NCBI GenBank assembly: GCA_019694955.1
Contig: JAIBAX010000019.1
Location: 1-64,000 of the forward strand
Direction of reading: 5' to 3'
Origin: Chitinophagales bacterium
GTDB taxonomy: Bacteria; Bacteroidota; Bacteroidia; Chitinophagales; JADIYW01
Length of the DNA stretch: 64,000 nt
Shown here: in pieces, positions 25,952 to 35,205 of the stretch
Position numbering within the stretch: the stretch's first letter is position 1
Layout: every line of letters begins with the position of its first letter
Made by a program: the position numbers and the translations under genes
The notes under the pieces: model-generated
What the model saw: only the letters and a program-made list of their open reading frames with translations
Told to the model about the DNA's origin: nothing
Database searches by the model: none

Positions 25952-26629
25952 ATGGCTATGGATTTTCAGGTAAAGTTTACTGTCAATGATAAAATATTTT
26001 TAAAAGACCCGGAAAACAGTGTTTTAGGCAGACAGATTATTAAGAACGCCATAGATTTAATCTATCGAATTGGCTTTGAGAGTTTTACATTTAAAAAACT
26101 CGCCATTGAAATCAATACTACGGAAGCGACCATTTATAGATATTTTGAAAATAAACACCGCCTTTTGCTGTATATTCTCAATTGGTATTGGTCTTATATG
26201 AGTTTTTTGATCATGTTTAAATTGCAAAATATCGAAGACAATAAGTCTAAATTGGAAACCATTATTCATTTGCTGACACATGAATTACCGGAGAGTTCTG
26301 GTACGTTAGATTATAATAAGAAATACCTGAATCATATTGTTATTGCAGAAAGCAGTAAAGTCTATTTGGTGAAGGATATTCAGGAAATTAACAAGGATGA
26401 AGTTTTTAAACCTTATAAGGAACTGTGTTTAATGATTGCACAGATCATCACAAGTTATAATCCTTCCTATAAATACCCGCGTTCTTTGAGCAGTACGTTA
26501 ATTGAAACTTCTCATTATGAACAGTTTTTTATACATAACCTGCCAAGACTGACGGATGTTAGCCCTGAAAATAGGAATGAATTTACTGCCATGTTCCTTA
26601 ATGATTTGGTTTTTAAAGCTTTATTGTAA
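25952..26629 (+). CDS. TetR/AcrR family transcriptional regulator
   Basis: About 225 residues. The N-terminal helix-turn-helix (QIIKNAIDLIYRIGFESFTFKKLAIEINTTEATIYRYFENKHRLLLYIL) is typical TetR; the remainder is a helical ligand/dimerisation domain with no close named relative that I can see. The ATG at 25952 fits the TATCTTTG promoter box; an ORF start at 25910 would lie within the promoter. A 13-bp palindrome in the terC promoter and again before the ABC-HlyD-TolC operon is the natural candidate operator (inference). Confidence 0.92.
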   Translation: MAMDFQVKFTVNDKIFLKDPENSVLGRQIIKNAIDLIYRIGFESFTFKKLAIEINTTEATIYRYFENKHRLLLYILNWYWSYMSFLIMFKLQNIEDNKSKLETIIHLLTHELPESSGTLDYNKKYLNHIVIAESSKVYLVKDIQEINKDEVFKPYKELCLMIAQIITSYNPSYKYPRSLSSTLIETSHYEQFFIHNLPRLTDVSPENRNEFTAMFLNDLVFKALL

Positions 26630-26838
26630 CGTGAATAAGCAATCTGCGATAAATCGAAAATAGGATAAAATTTATATTTTTAATGTGATTTTGGGAACGT
26701 AGAACACTTGCTTTAAAGAGATTTTGACCGTATAGACGTAATGTTAACGTAAGGCTCGATTAATTAAAAAAATCTTTGTTCCCGACGAATTGGTAGGGAC
26801 TTGGCGCGTTGCGACTTTGCGGTTAAGAAACAACCGCC
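26630..26838. other. Intergenic region between converging TetR and TolC genes
   Basis: 209 bases. GCGGTT (26819-26824) can pair with AACCGC (26832-26837) next to the TolC stop, but no T-run follows on the minus strand. No gene seen. Confidence 0.35.
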
Positions 26839-28242
26839 TTAGTTCAATAACCCGGCACTCCATTGTATGGCATAATAGGTTTTCATGTACTTTGTTTGTA
26901 AATCTATCAGTTTCTCTTTCGCTTCCAGCGCTTTTGCTTCTCTGGTATTAATTAAAAACAGGGAACTTTCTCCATTTTGGTAGCGTGTTTCTTCTGCTTT
27001 AACCAATTGTACGTAATTCTTATACATCGATTTTTGTATATCAATCTGATTTTTTAGATTAAGTACTTCGTTGTAATATGATTTTATCTTGATAGAAATT
27101 TGCGCATCCTTTTGCGCTTGTGCCAATGTCGTTTCCTCGATTTTCAATTTTGCCTTTTCAAGATTTGCCCTTCCTTCCATGAAGAGGAGGGGAATTTCCA
27201 ATTTCAAACCATATCTGAAATTATTCTCAAATATAGGTCCTTCAACCAATGTATTGGCAAGATTAAATCCCTTTCCAAGTTGATTATAACTAAAATCCAA
27301 TTTTGGCAACACATCTTGAATCTTCAACTTTCGTTCAATTTCCAACATATCTAGTTTTAGCTCGTATGCTCTAAGTTCCGGATGTTGCTGAATGGCAGCG
27401 GACAGTAATACTTCTAAATTTACATCATCAGTCACCTGAATTTCACTGCTTTCCTGAGGAATAATATTTTCGGGTAAAATATAAGGCTGTTCATCCGCTG
27501 TCCATAAGTATAGCGACAACATCAATGCTGCATTTTGGAAATCGGTATAATATTGATTTTTGAGGTACTCAAAACCATTTAGTTGCGTAAGTGCTTCAAT
27601 GGTATCGATGGCGGGGCGTTCTCCCAAGAAATAGGATTTTTTCACCAATTCAAATCGCTGTTGGTTTACCGCCACAGCATCTTCCATGATGTTTAGCACT
27701 TGATAGGCATTTACCCAATTCCAGTATTCTCTTATGGCTTCCATGAGTAGATTATTGATTGTCGCATCGCGTTCAACTTCAGAAAGTGTATTGAAGACCT
27801 TTGCTTGTTGTAAAGACGCTCTTCTTTTGTCTAAAACCAAGTTCTTTATGAGTGGAATCGTCATGCCGATATAGCTGGATTGCCCGGATGTATTGGAGGG
27901 ATCGTAGTTGTTTCCTTTCAATGATTCCAAACCCATATTAAATTCAATGCCATACCATGCCGGGATATTTACTTTAAATGAATTGGAGGTATAATAATTA
28001 GTGCCATCAAAAGTTTTAATGGTATGATAGTTAGAAATATCCGGTTCGAAGGCACTTTTGGCTATTTGAATATCTGCTTCTGAGCGTTCTATTTGAAGCT
28101 GAGTTTGTTTTACAACAGGATGATACTTCTTTACCAACAATATCAGTTGCTCCAAATGGAGCGTTTGTAAACTGTCTTGCCCATAAATAGTTAGTGGCAG
28201 GCATATAAAGATTGTCAATAATAGTTTTATGGTAAAACGCAT
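26839..28242 (-). CDS. TolC-family outer-membrane efflux protein
   Basis: 467 residues with a signal peptide. The OEP-type helical repeats are evident: LEQLILLVKKYHPVVKQTQLQIERSEADIQIAKSAFEPDIS in the first half and a second copy beginning LLSAAIQQHPELRAYELKLDMLEIERKLKIQDVLPKLDFSYN. TolC proteins form the trimeric outer-membrane channel of tripartite exporters. It is the last gene of the three-gene operon ABC (29577-31238), HlyD (28244-29575), TolC, with gaps of one base each, so all three should be made together. Confidence 0.93.
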   Translation of the reverse strand: MRFTIKLLLTIFICLPLTIYGQDSLQTLHLEQLILLVKKYHPVVKQTQLQIERSEADIQIAKSAFEPDISNYHTIKTFDGTNYYTSNSFKVNIPAWYGIEFNMGLESLKGNNYDPSNTSGQSSYIGMTIPLIKNLVLDKRRASLQQAKVFNTLSEVERDATINNLLMEAIREYWNWVNAYQVLNIMEDAVAVNQQRFELVKKSYFLGERPAIDTIEALTQLNGFEYLKNQYYTDFQNAALMLSLYLWTADEQPYILPENIIPQESSEIQVTDDVNLEVLLSAAIQQHPELRAYELKLDMLEIERKLKIQDVLPKLDFSYNQLGKGFNLANTLVEGPIFENNFRYGLKLEIPLLFMEGRANLEKAKLKIEETTLAQAQKDAQISIKIKSYYNEVLNLKNQIDIQKSMYKNYVQLVKAEETRYQNGESSLFLINTREAKALEAKEKLIDLQTKYMKTYYAIQWSAGLLN

Positions 28243-28243
28243 G

Positions 28244-29575
28244 TTATTTCTTTTGTTTCTTAGCTAAATCTTCGTTGCTGTATTGATAATAATCGGGTGG
28301 GAAACCGTTAATATTTCGCCATACTTCGTACCAGATAGGAACATCTTTTAGCAATGCTATTCCTTGAACGCCACTACCTACTTTTATTTGTGCAGGCCAT
28401 TTTTTACTTGCCGTATCTTCGGAAACCAGTATCCGAAACATGCCATTATCGCTGATGGTATTTTCAAATGCAATGATTCTTCCTGAGAAGGTACCATAGC
28501 TGCTGTTGGGCCAACCACTGAAGACAATCGCAGGAAATCCGTCAAACATCAACCGCACCTCTTGTCCCACACTAATCAATGGCAAGTCAACAGGACGCAC
28601 GAATAATTCAACTGCATAATTCACTTTGTCCGGAACGATTACGGTAATCTGTTCACCTTCTTTTAATATCTCGCCAATACCCGTTTTGTTAGCCTGAACA
28701 ATCTGTCCGTCTTGAGGTGCAAGAATCACGTACATGCCATTTCTAATGGTGTAGTTGGTTACTGCATTTTCCAATTTTGCCACATCTCCCTCACTGGTAG
28801 CTATCTGACTTAAGCTTTGGTATCTATCGCCTTCTGCTTTGGTGATTTTTTCCAAATACTCTTGTTCAATGCTGTTTTGCTCAATTTTTGCATTGGTTAT
28901 TTCTTGTTTGGTTTGGGCAATCTTATTTTCTACCATCGTTTTCTTTGCTTGCACATTTTGAAAGGCAATATTCCTTTGTTGCAATTGTGTCTGAGAAACC
29001 AACCCTTCCTCATACATCTTCTGTTGGCGTTCATATTGATCTTTTGATAAAAGGTACTCATTTGTAACAGCGTCTAACTCTGCCTTATCTGCGGCTAACT
29101 TGTTTTCTAATTGTCCCAGTTTATTCTTTAGCTGTTCAATTTTCAATTGTTTCGCTGTTGTTAAGGCTTCTATTTGCGTTCCGGTGGTTACAATTTTTCC
29201 TTGATAGTACTGTATACTTCCTTTTTTAGCGTTTACTTGCTGTTGTGTTCTTGCAACAAGATTTGGATCAAGATAATCCTCTTTAATCTCAGATATCTGT
29301 AAAATGGTATCTCCTTTTTTAACAAAATCACCTTCTTTTACATGCCATTTTACAATTTTGCCGGGAATCGGTGAATGTACTTCCTGCGGGCGCTGTTCTT
29401 GGTATAAAGTCGTTACCTTACCTTTGGTCTTGATATTTTGTGTCCAAGGTAAAAGCAAGATTACCACACTTACGATAATAATTCCGACAAACCAATATCG
29501 GATATTACTTTGTTTGTTAATACGGTATATATATTTAAAAGACGCCAGTTCTATTTTACGCTGAATATTTTCCAT
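28244..29575 (-). CDS. HlyD-family membrane-fusion protein
   Basis: 443 residues. One N-terminal membrane segment (YWFVGIIIVSVVILLLP) is followed by a lipoyl half (GKIVKWHVKEGDFVKKGDTILQI), a long coiled-coil of about 160 residues with many Q/K/E heptads, the second lipoyl half (DGQIVQANKTGIGEILKEGEQITVIVPDKV) and a beta-barrel domain. This is the periplasmic adaptor that links an inner-membrane ABC exporter to TolC. Its gene sits between its two predicted partners with one-base gaps. Confidence 0.93.
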   Translation of the reverse strand: MENIQRKIELASFKYIYRINKQSNIRYWFVGIIIVSVVILLLPWTQNIKTKGKVTTLYQEQRPQEVHSPIPGKIVKWHVKEGDFVKKGDTILQISEIKEDYLDPNLVARTQQQVNAKKGSIQYYQGKIVTTGTQIEALTTAKQLKIEQLKNKLGQLENKLAADKAELDAVTNEYLLSKDQYERQQKMYEEGLVSQTQLQQRNIAFQNVQAKKTMVENKIAQTKQEITNAKIEQNSIEQEYLEKITKAEGDRYQSLSQIATSEGDVAKLENAVTNYTIRNGMYVILAPQDGQIVQANKTGIGEILKEGEQITVIVPDKVNYAVELFVRPVDLPLISVGQEVRLMFDGFPAIVFSGWPNSSYGTFSGRIIAFENTISDNGMFRILVSEDTASKKWPAQIKVGSGVQGIALLKDVPIWYEVWRNINGFPPDYYQYSNEDLAKKQKK

Positions 29576-29576
29576 A

Positions 29577-31238
29577 CTACGAGATTTTTGTTACTTGAGC
29601 AATACCATTATTCAAATGCACATGATAATCACATTTACTCAACAAATATTGATCATTAGATGCAATTATTACGGTCGTGTCGTTGAGGTGATGCAAAATA
29701 TAGCGGAGGATATTTTCCCGAATATTCTCCTCAAAGCCCAGCCATGCGTCTTCCATCAATAAAAGTCGCGGTTTTTTTGATAGGGCACGCAATAAAAGTA
29801 TCTTCTGAATGGCAGAACCGGATAGCCTTTTTCCGGTAGCATCGATTTGGGTGTCAAACCCATTTTGTAAGGTGAGAATAAAATGGTGTATCCCTAATTC
29901 TTTTGCTACTTCCGTAATCTTCTCTTGCGTGATTTCGCTATTTCCCAAGCTAATATTTTCCCATATTGTACCGGAAAATATTTCTTGCTGGTTCATAAAT
30001 AATGATGCTATGCGTCGCAGAGATTCTAGTGAATAATTACTCAATTGGGTTTGATTCATTAAGAGAAATCCCGAATAATCACTGTACCCACCCGCTAAAA
30101 TTTTAAGAAATGTAGACTTACCGGAGCCTTCATTACCTGTAACACAAGTCATACTTCCGGCAGGGATGCTCAGATTTATACCGTTCAATACCCTAGTTTC
30201 TTCGGTATAACCAAAACTAAAATCTATCATCTCAATTTCAACGCCCTTAGAAGGTCGAATTTCCGATTTTCCTGAAACTTCATCCGGCCCTTCAATTATG
30301 GTGGCTAATTTTTCTAACCCTGTAATCACATCATATACACTATCAATGCTGCCTATTAATTTTTCTATGGCAGAAAGTACCGTTAAAATAACAATCTCTG
30401 CCGCAATAAATTCGCCAATATTCAATTGCTGATTTAATAATAAGTAGGTTCCAAGTGTCAACATGGCTGTTGTTATTGCTACTTTAAATATCACCAATGC
30501 CCTATACTGATACAGCAGTACGCTAAAATGTGCCGTTCGGGACTTGAGGTATTTTATCAGATTATAGTCTGTCTTTTTCAAATTCAGGTGTGTACCCTGA
30601 CTAAATTTAAAAGACTTGATTACCCTGGCCATTTCTTCCAACCAAGCGGCTACCGCATACTTATTATAACTTTCTTCCAAGCTGGTCTCCAATCCTTTAT
30701 GCCCTGTCAAGCGTATAATTGCCCACAGCACCATCAATAATAAAACGCCAAATCCTATAAAAAATGGATGATAAAAAGATAGTAATAGCAGACCAAAAAG
30801 AATCTGAATGGAGGCCGCCGGAATATCTAACAATAATTTTGAAAGCCCCTTCTGTACATTTAAAGTATCAAAAAAGCAATTAATCTTTTCCGGCAAATAA
30901 TAATTATCCATTTTCTTTAAATCCAACTGCGGTATTTTTTCGGTAAACTGGAAAGCATACTTTGTAAATATCTTTTGTTGGATCTTTTCAATGATTTTCA
31001 TCTGATTGATCTGCAATGTTCCTACAAAAAATACACCCAATACGACAAGTGCTATTAATACATAAATAGAAGTAACCATCGTTGCACCCAACACAAAACC
31101 TATAATGGATTGAATACCAATAGGTACACTTAATTGAACGAGACCACTTAAGATGGCATAGAAATATATTGAAACAATCTCACTCTTCTCGAGCACAATT
31201 AATTGCCATAGTCTTCGTATTGGGTGTAAGGTTGTCAT
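29577..31238 (-). CDS. ABC exporter, fused membrane and ATPase domains, with degenerate catalytic residues
   Basis: 553 residues: a six-helix transmembrane domain (about 1-310) without a C39 peptidase, then an ATPase domain. Walker A is intact (GNEGSGKST near residue 373). The other motifs deviate: the signature reads LSGSAIQKILL instead of LSGGQ-x-Q, Walker B reads LLLMEDAW where D-E is normal, and the switch position reads ASND where T/S-H-D is expected. ATP hydrolysis may be slow or altered unless this is a tolerated subfamily trait. The HlyD and TolC partners follow directly, so the set is a type I-like exporter of an unknown substrate. Confidence 0.9.
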   Translation of the reverse strand: MTTLHPIRRLWQLIVLEKSEIVSIYFYAILSGLVQLSVPIGIQSIIGFVLGATMVTSIYVLIALVVLGVFFVGTLQINQMKIIEKIQQKIFTKYAFQFTEKIPQLDLKKMDNYYLPEKINCFFDTLNVQKGLSKLLLDIPAASIQILFGLLLLSFYHPFFIGFGVLLLMVLWAIIRLTGHKGLETSLEESYNKYAVAAWLEEMARVIKSFKFSQGTHLNLKKTDYNLIKYLKSRTAHFSVLLYQYRALVIFKVAITTAMLTLGTYLLLNQQLNIGEFIAAEIVILTVLSAIEKLIGSIDSVYDVITGLEKLATIIEGPDEVSGKSEIRPSKGVEIEMIDFSFGYTEETRVLNGINLSIPAGSMTCVTGNEGSGKSTFLKILAGGYSDYSGFLLMNQTQLSNYSLESLRRIASLFMNQQEIFSGTIWENISLGNSEITQEKITEVAKELGIHHFILTLQNGFDTQIDATGKRLSGSAIQKILLLRALSKKPRLLLMEDAWLGFEENIRENILRYILHHLNDTTVIIASNDQYLLSKCDYHVHLNNGIAQVTKIS

Positions 31239-31252
31239 AAAACATTTTTCAA

Positions 31253-31290
31253 CAAATATAATATACTTTTCTAAATAATAGTATTACTAT
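31253..31290 (-). promoter_or_regulatory. Promoter and operator of the ABC-HlyD-TolC operon
   Basis: The complement of 31253-31260 reads TATATTTG, a -7 box 15 bases before the start codon. The palindrome ATAGTATTACTAT (31278-31290) covers the expected spacer and -33 region, and no TTTG -33 element is visible. The 13-mer is identical to the one in the terC-tetR region. Confidence 0.65.
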
Positions 31291-31320
31291 CTTTATTATT
31301 TAATTTTAAATAATAAAGAT
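31289..31320. repeat. 32-bp all-but-perfect AT palindrome
   Basis: The arm at 31289-31303 is the exact reverse complement of 31306-31320, with a two-base centre. It contains a single G/C pair per arm. It lies between the DUF4349 stop and the ABC operon promoter, so it could be an AT-type terminator or a second regulator site. Confidence 0.7.
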
Positions 31321-31335
31321 TTCATTACTATCATA

Positions 31336-32244
31336 TCAAGAAACCATATGTTTGTCAGTAAAACTGCCAGTAGGAAGTATATTAAATCTTTTTTGCAAAT
31401 AATATCCCAATGCAATTAAACCCCATAATGGCCAAATTTTAAACAGTAGTAGCAAGATAGCTAAAATTGCATTCCAACCGATAGAAATGGCTTCCCATGC
31501 TTTGACGAAGAAGCTTGGTTCAAAGTCTTTTACAGCGGCATGATATGGATAGGAATCGGTAACAATAGCTTGCTTTTGATAAATAGATAATCGGACGGTG
31601 CTATAATTTACCTGATCCGCCAGATTCAAATTACTGACAACAGCTGCATCCGTTTGTGTTGCCTTATTATAGTAATCATTTTGAAGGTCTACATTCTCAT
31701 TGGCGATATTTGCCACAACTTTCTGATCAATTAGTTCGCTGTATTGTTGGTTTCTTTGTTGTTCTAATTCATTTTCTACCATTTGTATGGACACATCTTC
31801 TGCTTTAATTAAGCGATGGTCTAAAAAATCCATGCAGTTGGAAATTTGCTTAAGAGTGGTATCCATTCTTTCACTGGGAATTCTTATGGTAATATCATTT
31901 GTAGTGGTACAATACCGTCTTTCGGAGATGGAATCTTTGCTGCTTCTGTATCTTTCCGAAATATCTATCGTGTTTTTCATATCTGTCATAGTCACAAAAC
32001 CGCCCATTGCCCTTGTAATATCTTCAATTTGTTCTGTAGATTGCTTCACATCGTTCACCCGAAACTTAATGTCTGCTGTTCTAACAAATTTTCTAGTGAG
32101 TTGTTTGATTTTACTTGGCAAAACTTTTGCGGTTGAATCTGTTGTTGCTGTTGTTTCGCTTGCAGCATAAAAATCGCCTTGTTTGCAGGCATTCAAAAAT
32201 AGGAGTGTGGTACAGATTAATAGTACCTTGATTGCATTTTTCAT
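31336..32244 (-). CDS. DUF4349 domain lipoprotein
   Basis: About 302 residues. The signal ends at the lipobox FLNAC. The DUF4349 core (RTADIKFRVNDVKQSTEQIEDITRAMGGFV, then TIRIPSERMDTTLKQI and DVSIQMVENELEQQRNQQYSELIDQ) precedes a coiled-coil and one C-terminal membrane helix (ISIGWNAILAILLLLFKIWPLWGLIALGYYL). The family is of unknown function and resembles an extracytoplasmic sensor. The ATG at 32244 starts the signal peptide. It is on the same strand as, but separated by its own promoter from, the ABC operon. Confidence 0.88.
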   Translation of the reverse strand: MKNAIKVLLICTTLLFLNACKQGDFYAASETTATTDSTAKVLPSKIKQLTRKFVRTADIKFRVNDVKQSTEQIEDITRAMGGFVTMTDMKNTIDISERYRSSKDSISERRYCTTTNDITIRIPSERMDTTLKQISNCMDFLDHRLIKAEDVSIQMVENELEQQRNQQYSELIDQKVVANIANENVDLQNDYYNKATQTDAAVVSNLNLADQVNYSTVRLSIYQKQAIVTDSYPYHAAVKDFEPSFFVKAWEAISIGWNAILAILLLLFKIWPLWGLIALGYYLQKRFNILPTGSFTDKHMVS

Positions 32245-32534
32245 GTAATTAATATTTAAAGTGATGAAATTGGTATTCATCCCTAAATGCGTAAACCACA
32301 AAAAAAGTAACCGATGTAAATTTTAGATTAAGGAATTTTAACGAAAACGACACCTTGTATTGCAGACAAACCTATTCCATTATTTCATTTTCGTGGAGAT
32401 ACGAAAATGGGGGCAATCGGGGGCAATCTATTTTCTCTTTTTATTTATAAACAAGGAAATAAAAAGAACCGAAAGCCTTTGAAATATTGCTTCGGAAAAC
32501 TTCGAGCCTTATAATGAATCATTGTTGACAGACC
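32245..32534. other. Intergenic region with a hairpin and a G-rich tandem repeat
   Basis: CATTTTCGT (32386-32394) pairs perfectly with ACGAAAATG (32401-32409) across six bases. Directly behind it is a tandem GGGGGCAATC GGGGGCAATC (32409-32428), unusual in this AT-rich sequence. No gene seen. Confidence 0.6.
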
Positions 32535-33314
32535 TCAATTTATAGAAATAATATTAAAAACTTCTTTCTTAATTGCAATCATGGAATTAAACAGCGGATA
32601 TGGTGCACTTTTAAAAGAGAATTGTACTTTTTTAATCAATTTTTGATTTTTGAACATGTATAACTCTGTTACCCAATCATCATCACTTCCTTTATATTGA
32701 TTTTTTAAATTTAATATATCAATATATTTAAAATACCTAAATAGATCAAAATTCTTAATTTCTAAAGAATACCTCCCATTAAATTCCGTATTTTTTGAAC
32801 CTAAATATGTGACAATTCCAATATCATTTGCAGTTATAGTTTCTATTGGGCAATTTCCAAAACAACCTAAGAATTTTATTTCAATACTATCAAAATTATC
32901 ACTATTATAATTATACTCATTTATTCTTTTAAAGTTAAAAAGTATATTCTGAGACATTATTTCCCACAATAGGATTGAGTCTTTATTTGCCGAAATGACA
33001 ATATTTCTATCTGAAAAATCGATATTATTTGCTTTTATCATTAAGGTATCATCATTTAGTACATAATGAAATCCAGAAATAGATTTTCCGTTATTATACT
33101 TTTTCGGTGGGAAATAATCTATTGAATCTTTGTTAATATAAAAACCATTTATACCACTATATTTCGGGGTTATAGTAGATTTCTTCAAAACTTTTCCATC
33201 CATTATGAGGTAAGAATCTAGTGCATAATAACCTTCAAATAGCACTACGGGTCTTCTTTTATTACACCCTATGCATAATAAAATCATAAAGAAAATAAAG
33301 AAACGATATTTCAT
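32535..33314 (-). CDS. Lipoprotein with DUF6438-like domain, AT-rich
   Basis: 259 residues. The signal peptide ends at CIGC. The N-terminal half is strand-rich (ALDSYLIMDGKVLKK, ISGFHYVLNDDTLMIK) and resembles a lipocalin-like module. The C-terminal half has the DUF6438 pattern: FDSIEIKFLGCFGNCPIETITANDIGIVTYLGSKNTEFNGRYSLEI, with the C-F-G-x-C-P cysteine pair. Function unknown. The coding DNA is noticeably more AT-rich than the S41 protease gene beside it, hinting at a different origin. Confidence 0.8.
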   Translation of the reverse strand: MKYRFFIFFMILLCIGCNKRRPVVLFEGYYALDSYLIMDGKVLKKSTITPKYSGINGFYINKDSIDYFPPKKYNNGKSISGFHYVLNDDTLMIKANNIDFSDRNIVISANKDSILLWEIMSQNILFNFKRINEYNYNSDNFDSIEIKFLGCFGNCPIETITANDIGIVTYLGSKNTEFNGRYSLEIKNFDLFRYFKYIDILNLKNQYKGSDDDWVTELYMFKNQKLIKKVQFSFKSAPYPLFNSMIAIKKEVFNIISIN

Positions 33315-33440
33315 ACCTATTACTCAATTTCAAAAAATCAACAAAGTATGCTACAAAGAAACCTCAAAAAATAGATAATTCTTCGAGAAACTTTGTGCCT
33401 TCTTAGTGCGCTTGGTGAAATTCGAAAAAGCTTATCAAGC

Positions 33441-35048
33441 TTATTGCAACGCTTTCAACGCCGCCTGAACAGCTTTATCATCCGATAAAATCAAAGGATA
33501 AAACCCTTCATTTTTCCATATTTGCTTAGCGATATATGCTTTTAGTCTTTTGTTTACTTCTGTTTTTGATACACTCGTAAATTTATTGTATTCTTTTGGC
33601 ACTTGATTACTAAAGGCATATTGGACAAACTCCTGATATAAAGCGTCACTTACTTTAAAATTATCCTTATATGTCTGTTTTGTATATGCTTGAAAATCTC
33701 CTTTATGGGAAGCATAGTAATTATAAGCGAATTCCTGCACTAACCCTCTGCCAAAGGCTTCGCTCAAAAACGGATTATAATTAGTGGTATCCAAAGGAAT
33801 AAATATATCCGGCGTAATTCCACCACCGCCATACACTTTGCGCTTTTTTATTTTAGTATAAAAAACCTCGCTTTCATCATTTTTAATACTGTCTTTGCTA
33901 AAAATTTCGCCGTGTTTGACACGTTCCAGCATTTCATTATTATAGTTATCCAATCCCTCGCTGTATGGCTTTTGGATACATCTCCCAGAAGGGGTATAAT
34001 ATTTTGCTATGGTGAGGCGTAGGGCAGAATTGTCGCCCAATTGATACTGATCTTGCACCAATCCCTTCCCAAATGAGCGGCGACCGATAATTACGCCTCT
34101 ATCCCAGTCCTGAACTGCTCCGGCAACAATTTCACTAGCAGAAGCAGAGCCTTCGTCTATCAAAATGGCAATTTTACCAGCTTCAAACTGCCCCGGAATT
34201 TTGGATTTATATTCCATCTTGGGATAAGAACGCCCTTTTGTAATGACCAAATCTTTCCTGCCATCGATGATTTCGTCTAAGATGGCGGTGGCCTGCTCCA
34301 AGTATCCTCCAGGATTTTCCCTTAAGTCCAAGATTAAGCTCTTCATACCTTGACCTTTCAAAGAGGCAAGCTTCTGCATAAATTCGCTATAGGTCGTTTG
34401 TGCAAAGCGGGAAATTTTGATATATCCCACATCCTTATTCACCATAAATCCGGCATCTACACTATACAAAGGAATTTTATCCCTTTTAATATTATACACC
34501 ACTAAATTCTTTTGCCCATTTCTTTGAATGGTCACTTTCACTTTCGTTCCACTGGGACCTTTCAGTTTTTTGACAACATCGGCATTTTGGATGCCAATTC
34601 CTGCAACCAAACTATCGTTGATACGGATGATTTTATCTCCGGCCTGAATGCCTAATTGTTCGCTAGGCCCTCCCGAAATAGGTGTTACCACCATGATGGT
34701 ATCATTGACGATGAAGAACTCTATACCTATACCATCGAACTCTCCCTCCATCTCTTCCTCAACATTGGCGATTTCTGTAGCCGGAATATACACAGAATGG
34801 GGATCCAAATGCTCTAACATCGACGCAATAGACTCGTCATATAGTCTACTTTTGTCAACATCATCCACATAGTTTTCTTCAATATAATTGATGATTTCAT
34901 CGAATTTTGTGGATCTGGATGGGCTAAAAGGGCGATACTTTGAAGAATTTAAATCCTGAAGTTTGTACCCCAAAAACATTCCACCTGCTAAAACCAAAGA
35001 AAAAACAAACGGTATCCAGATTTTTAGTTGCTTATTATCCATAATCAT
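33441..35048 (-). CDS. Carboxy-terminal processing protease, S41 family (CtpA/Prc type)
   Basis: 535 residues: an N-terminal membrane anchor, a PDZ domain (about 85-170: DGIGIEFFIVNDTIMVVTPISGGPSEQLGIQAGDKIIRIND) and the S41 core. The catalytic Ser lies in DEGSASASEIVAGA near residue 305 and the Lys in GRRSFGKGLVQ about 25 residues later, the usual Ser-Lys dyad. The periplasmic protease trims C-termini of envelope proteins. The start can be either ATG (35048 or 35042). Divergent from RNase R. Confidence 0.94.
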   Translation of the reverse strand: MIMDNKQLKIWIPFVFSLVLAGGMFLGYKLQDLNSSKYRPFSPSRSTKFDEIINYIEENYVDDVDKSRLYDESIASMLEHLDPHSVYIPATEIANVEEEMEGEFDGIGIEFFIVNDTIMVVTPISGGPSEQLGIQAGDKIIRINDSLVAGIGIQNADVVKKLKGPSGTKVKVTIQRNGQKNLVVYNIKRDKIPLYSVDAGFMVNKDVGYIKISRFAQTTYSEFMQKLASLKGQGMKSLILDLRENPGGYLEQATAILDEIIDGRKDLVITKGRSYPKMEYKSKIPGQFEAGKIAILIDEGSASASEIVAGAVQDWDRGVIIGRRSFGKGLVQDQYQLGDNSALRLTIAKYYTPSGRCIQKPYSEGLDNYNNEMLERVKHGEIFSKDSIKNDESEVFYTKIKKRKVYGGGGITPDIFIPLDTTNYNPFLSEAFGRGLVQEFAYNYYASHKGDFQAYTKQTYKDNFKVSDALYQEFVQYAFSNQVPKEYNKFTSVSKTEVNKRLKAYIAKQIWKNEGFYPLILSDDKAVQAALKALQ

Positions 35049-35205
35049 GTTGAAATCAATTTGCGAATAACGATAAAAAATAGCAATTAGTTATGAAAAT
35101 GATGTTAAATGTTGTTGGAGTAACGTTTAAGGGCTGTGTATTTTTCATGAAGTTTTAGCCTAAAACAACCTACTACACAATTTTTCCCGTACTTTTACAT
35201 GAATT

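Noticed and set aside
26793-26838. CGCGTTGCGACTTTGCGG-type text, with a similar stretch near 33381-33420
   Set aside because: It resembles degenerate GCGACTTTGCG words common in Bacteroidota intergenic DNA, but the two stretches align too poorly to call a repeat here.
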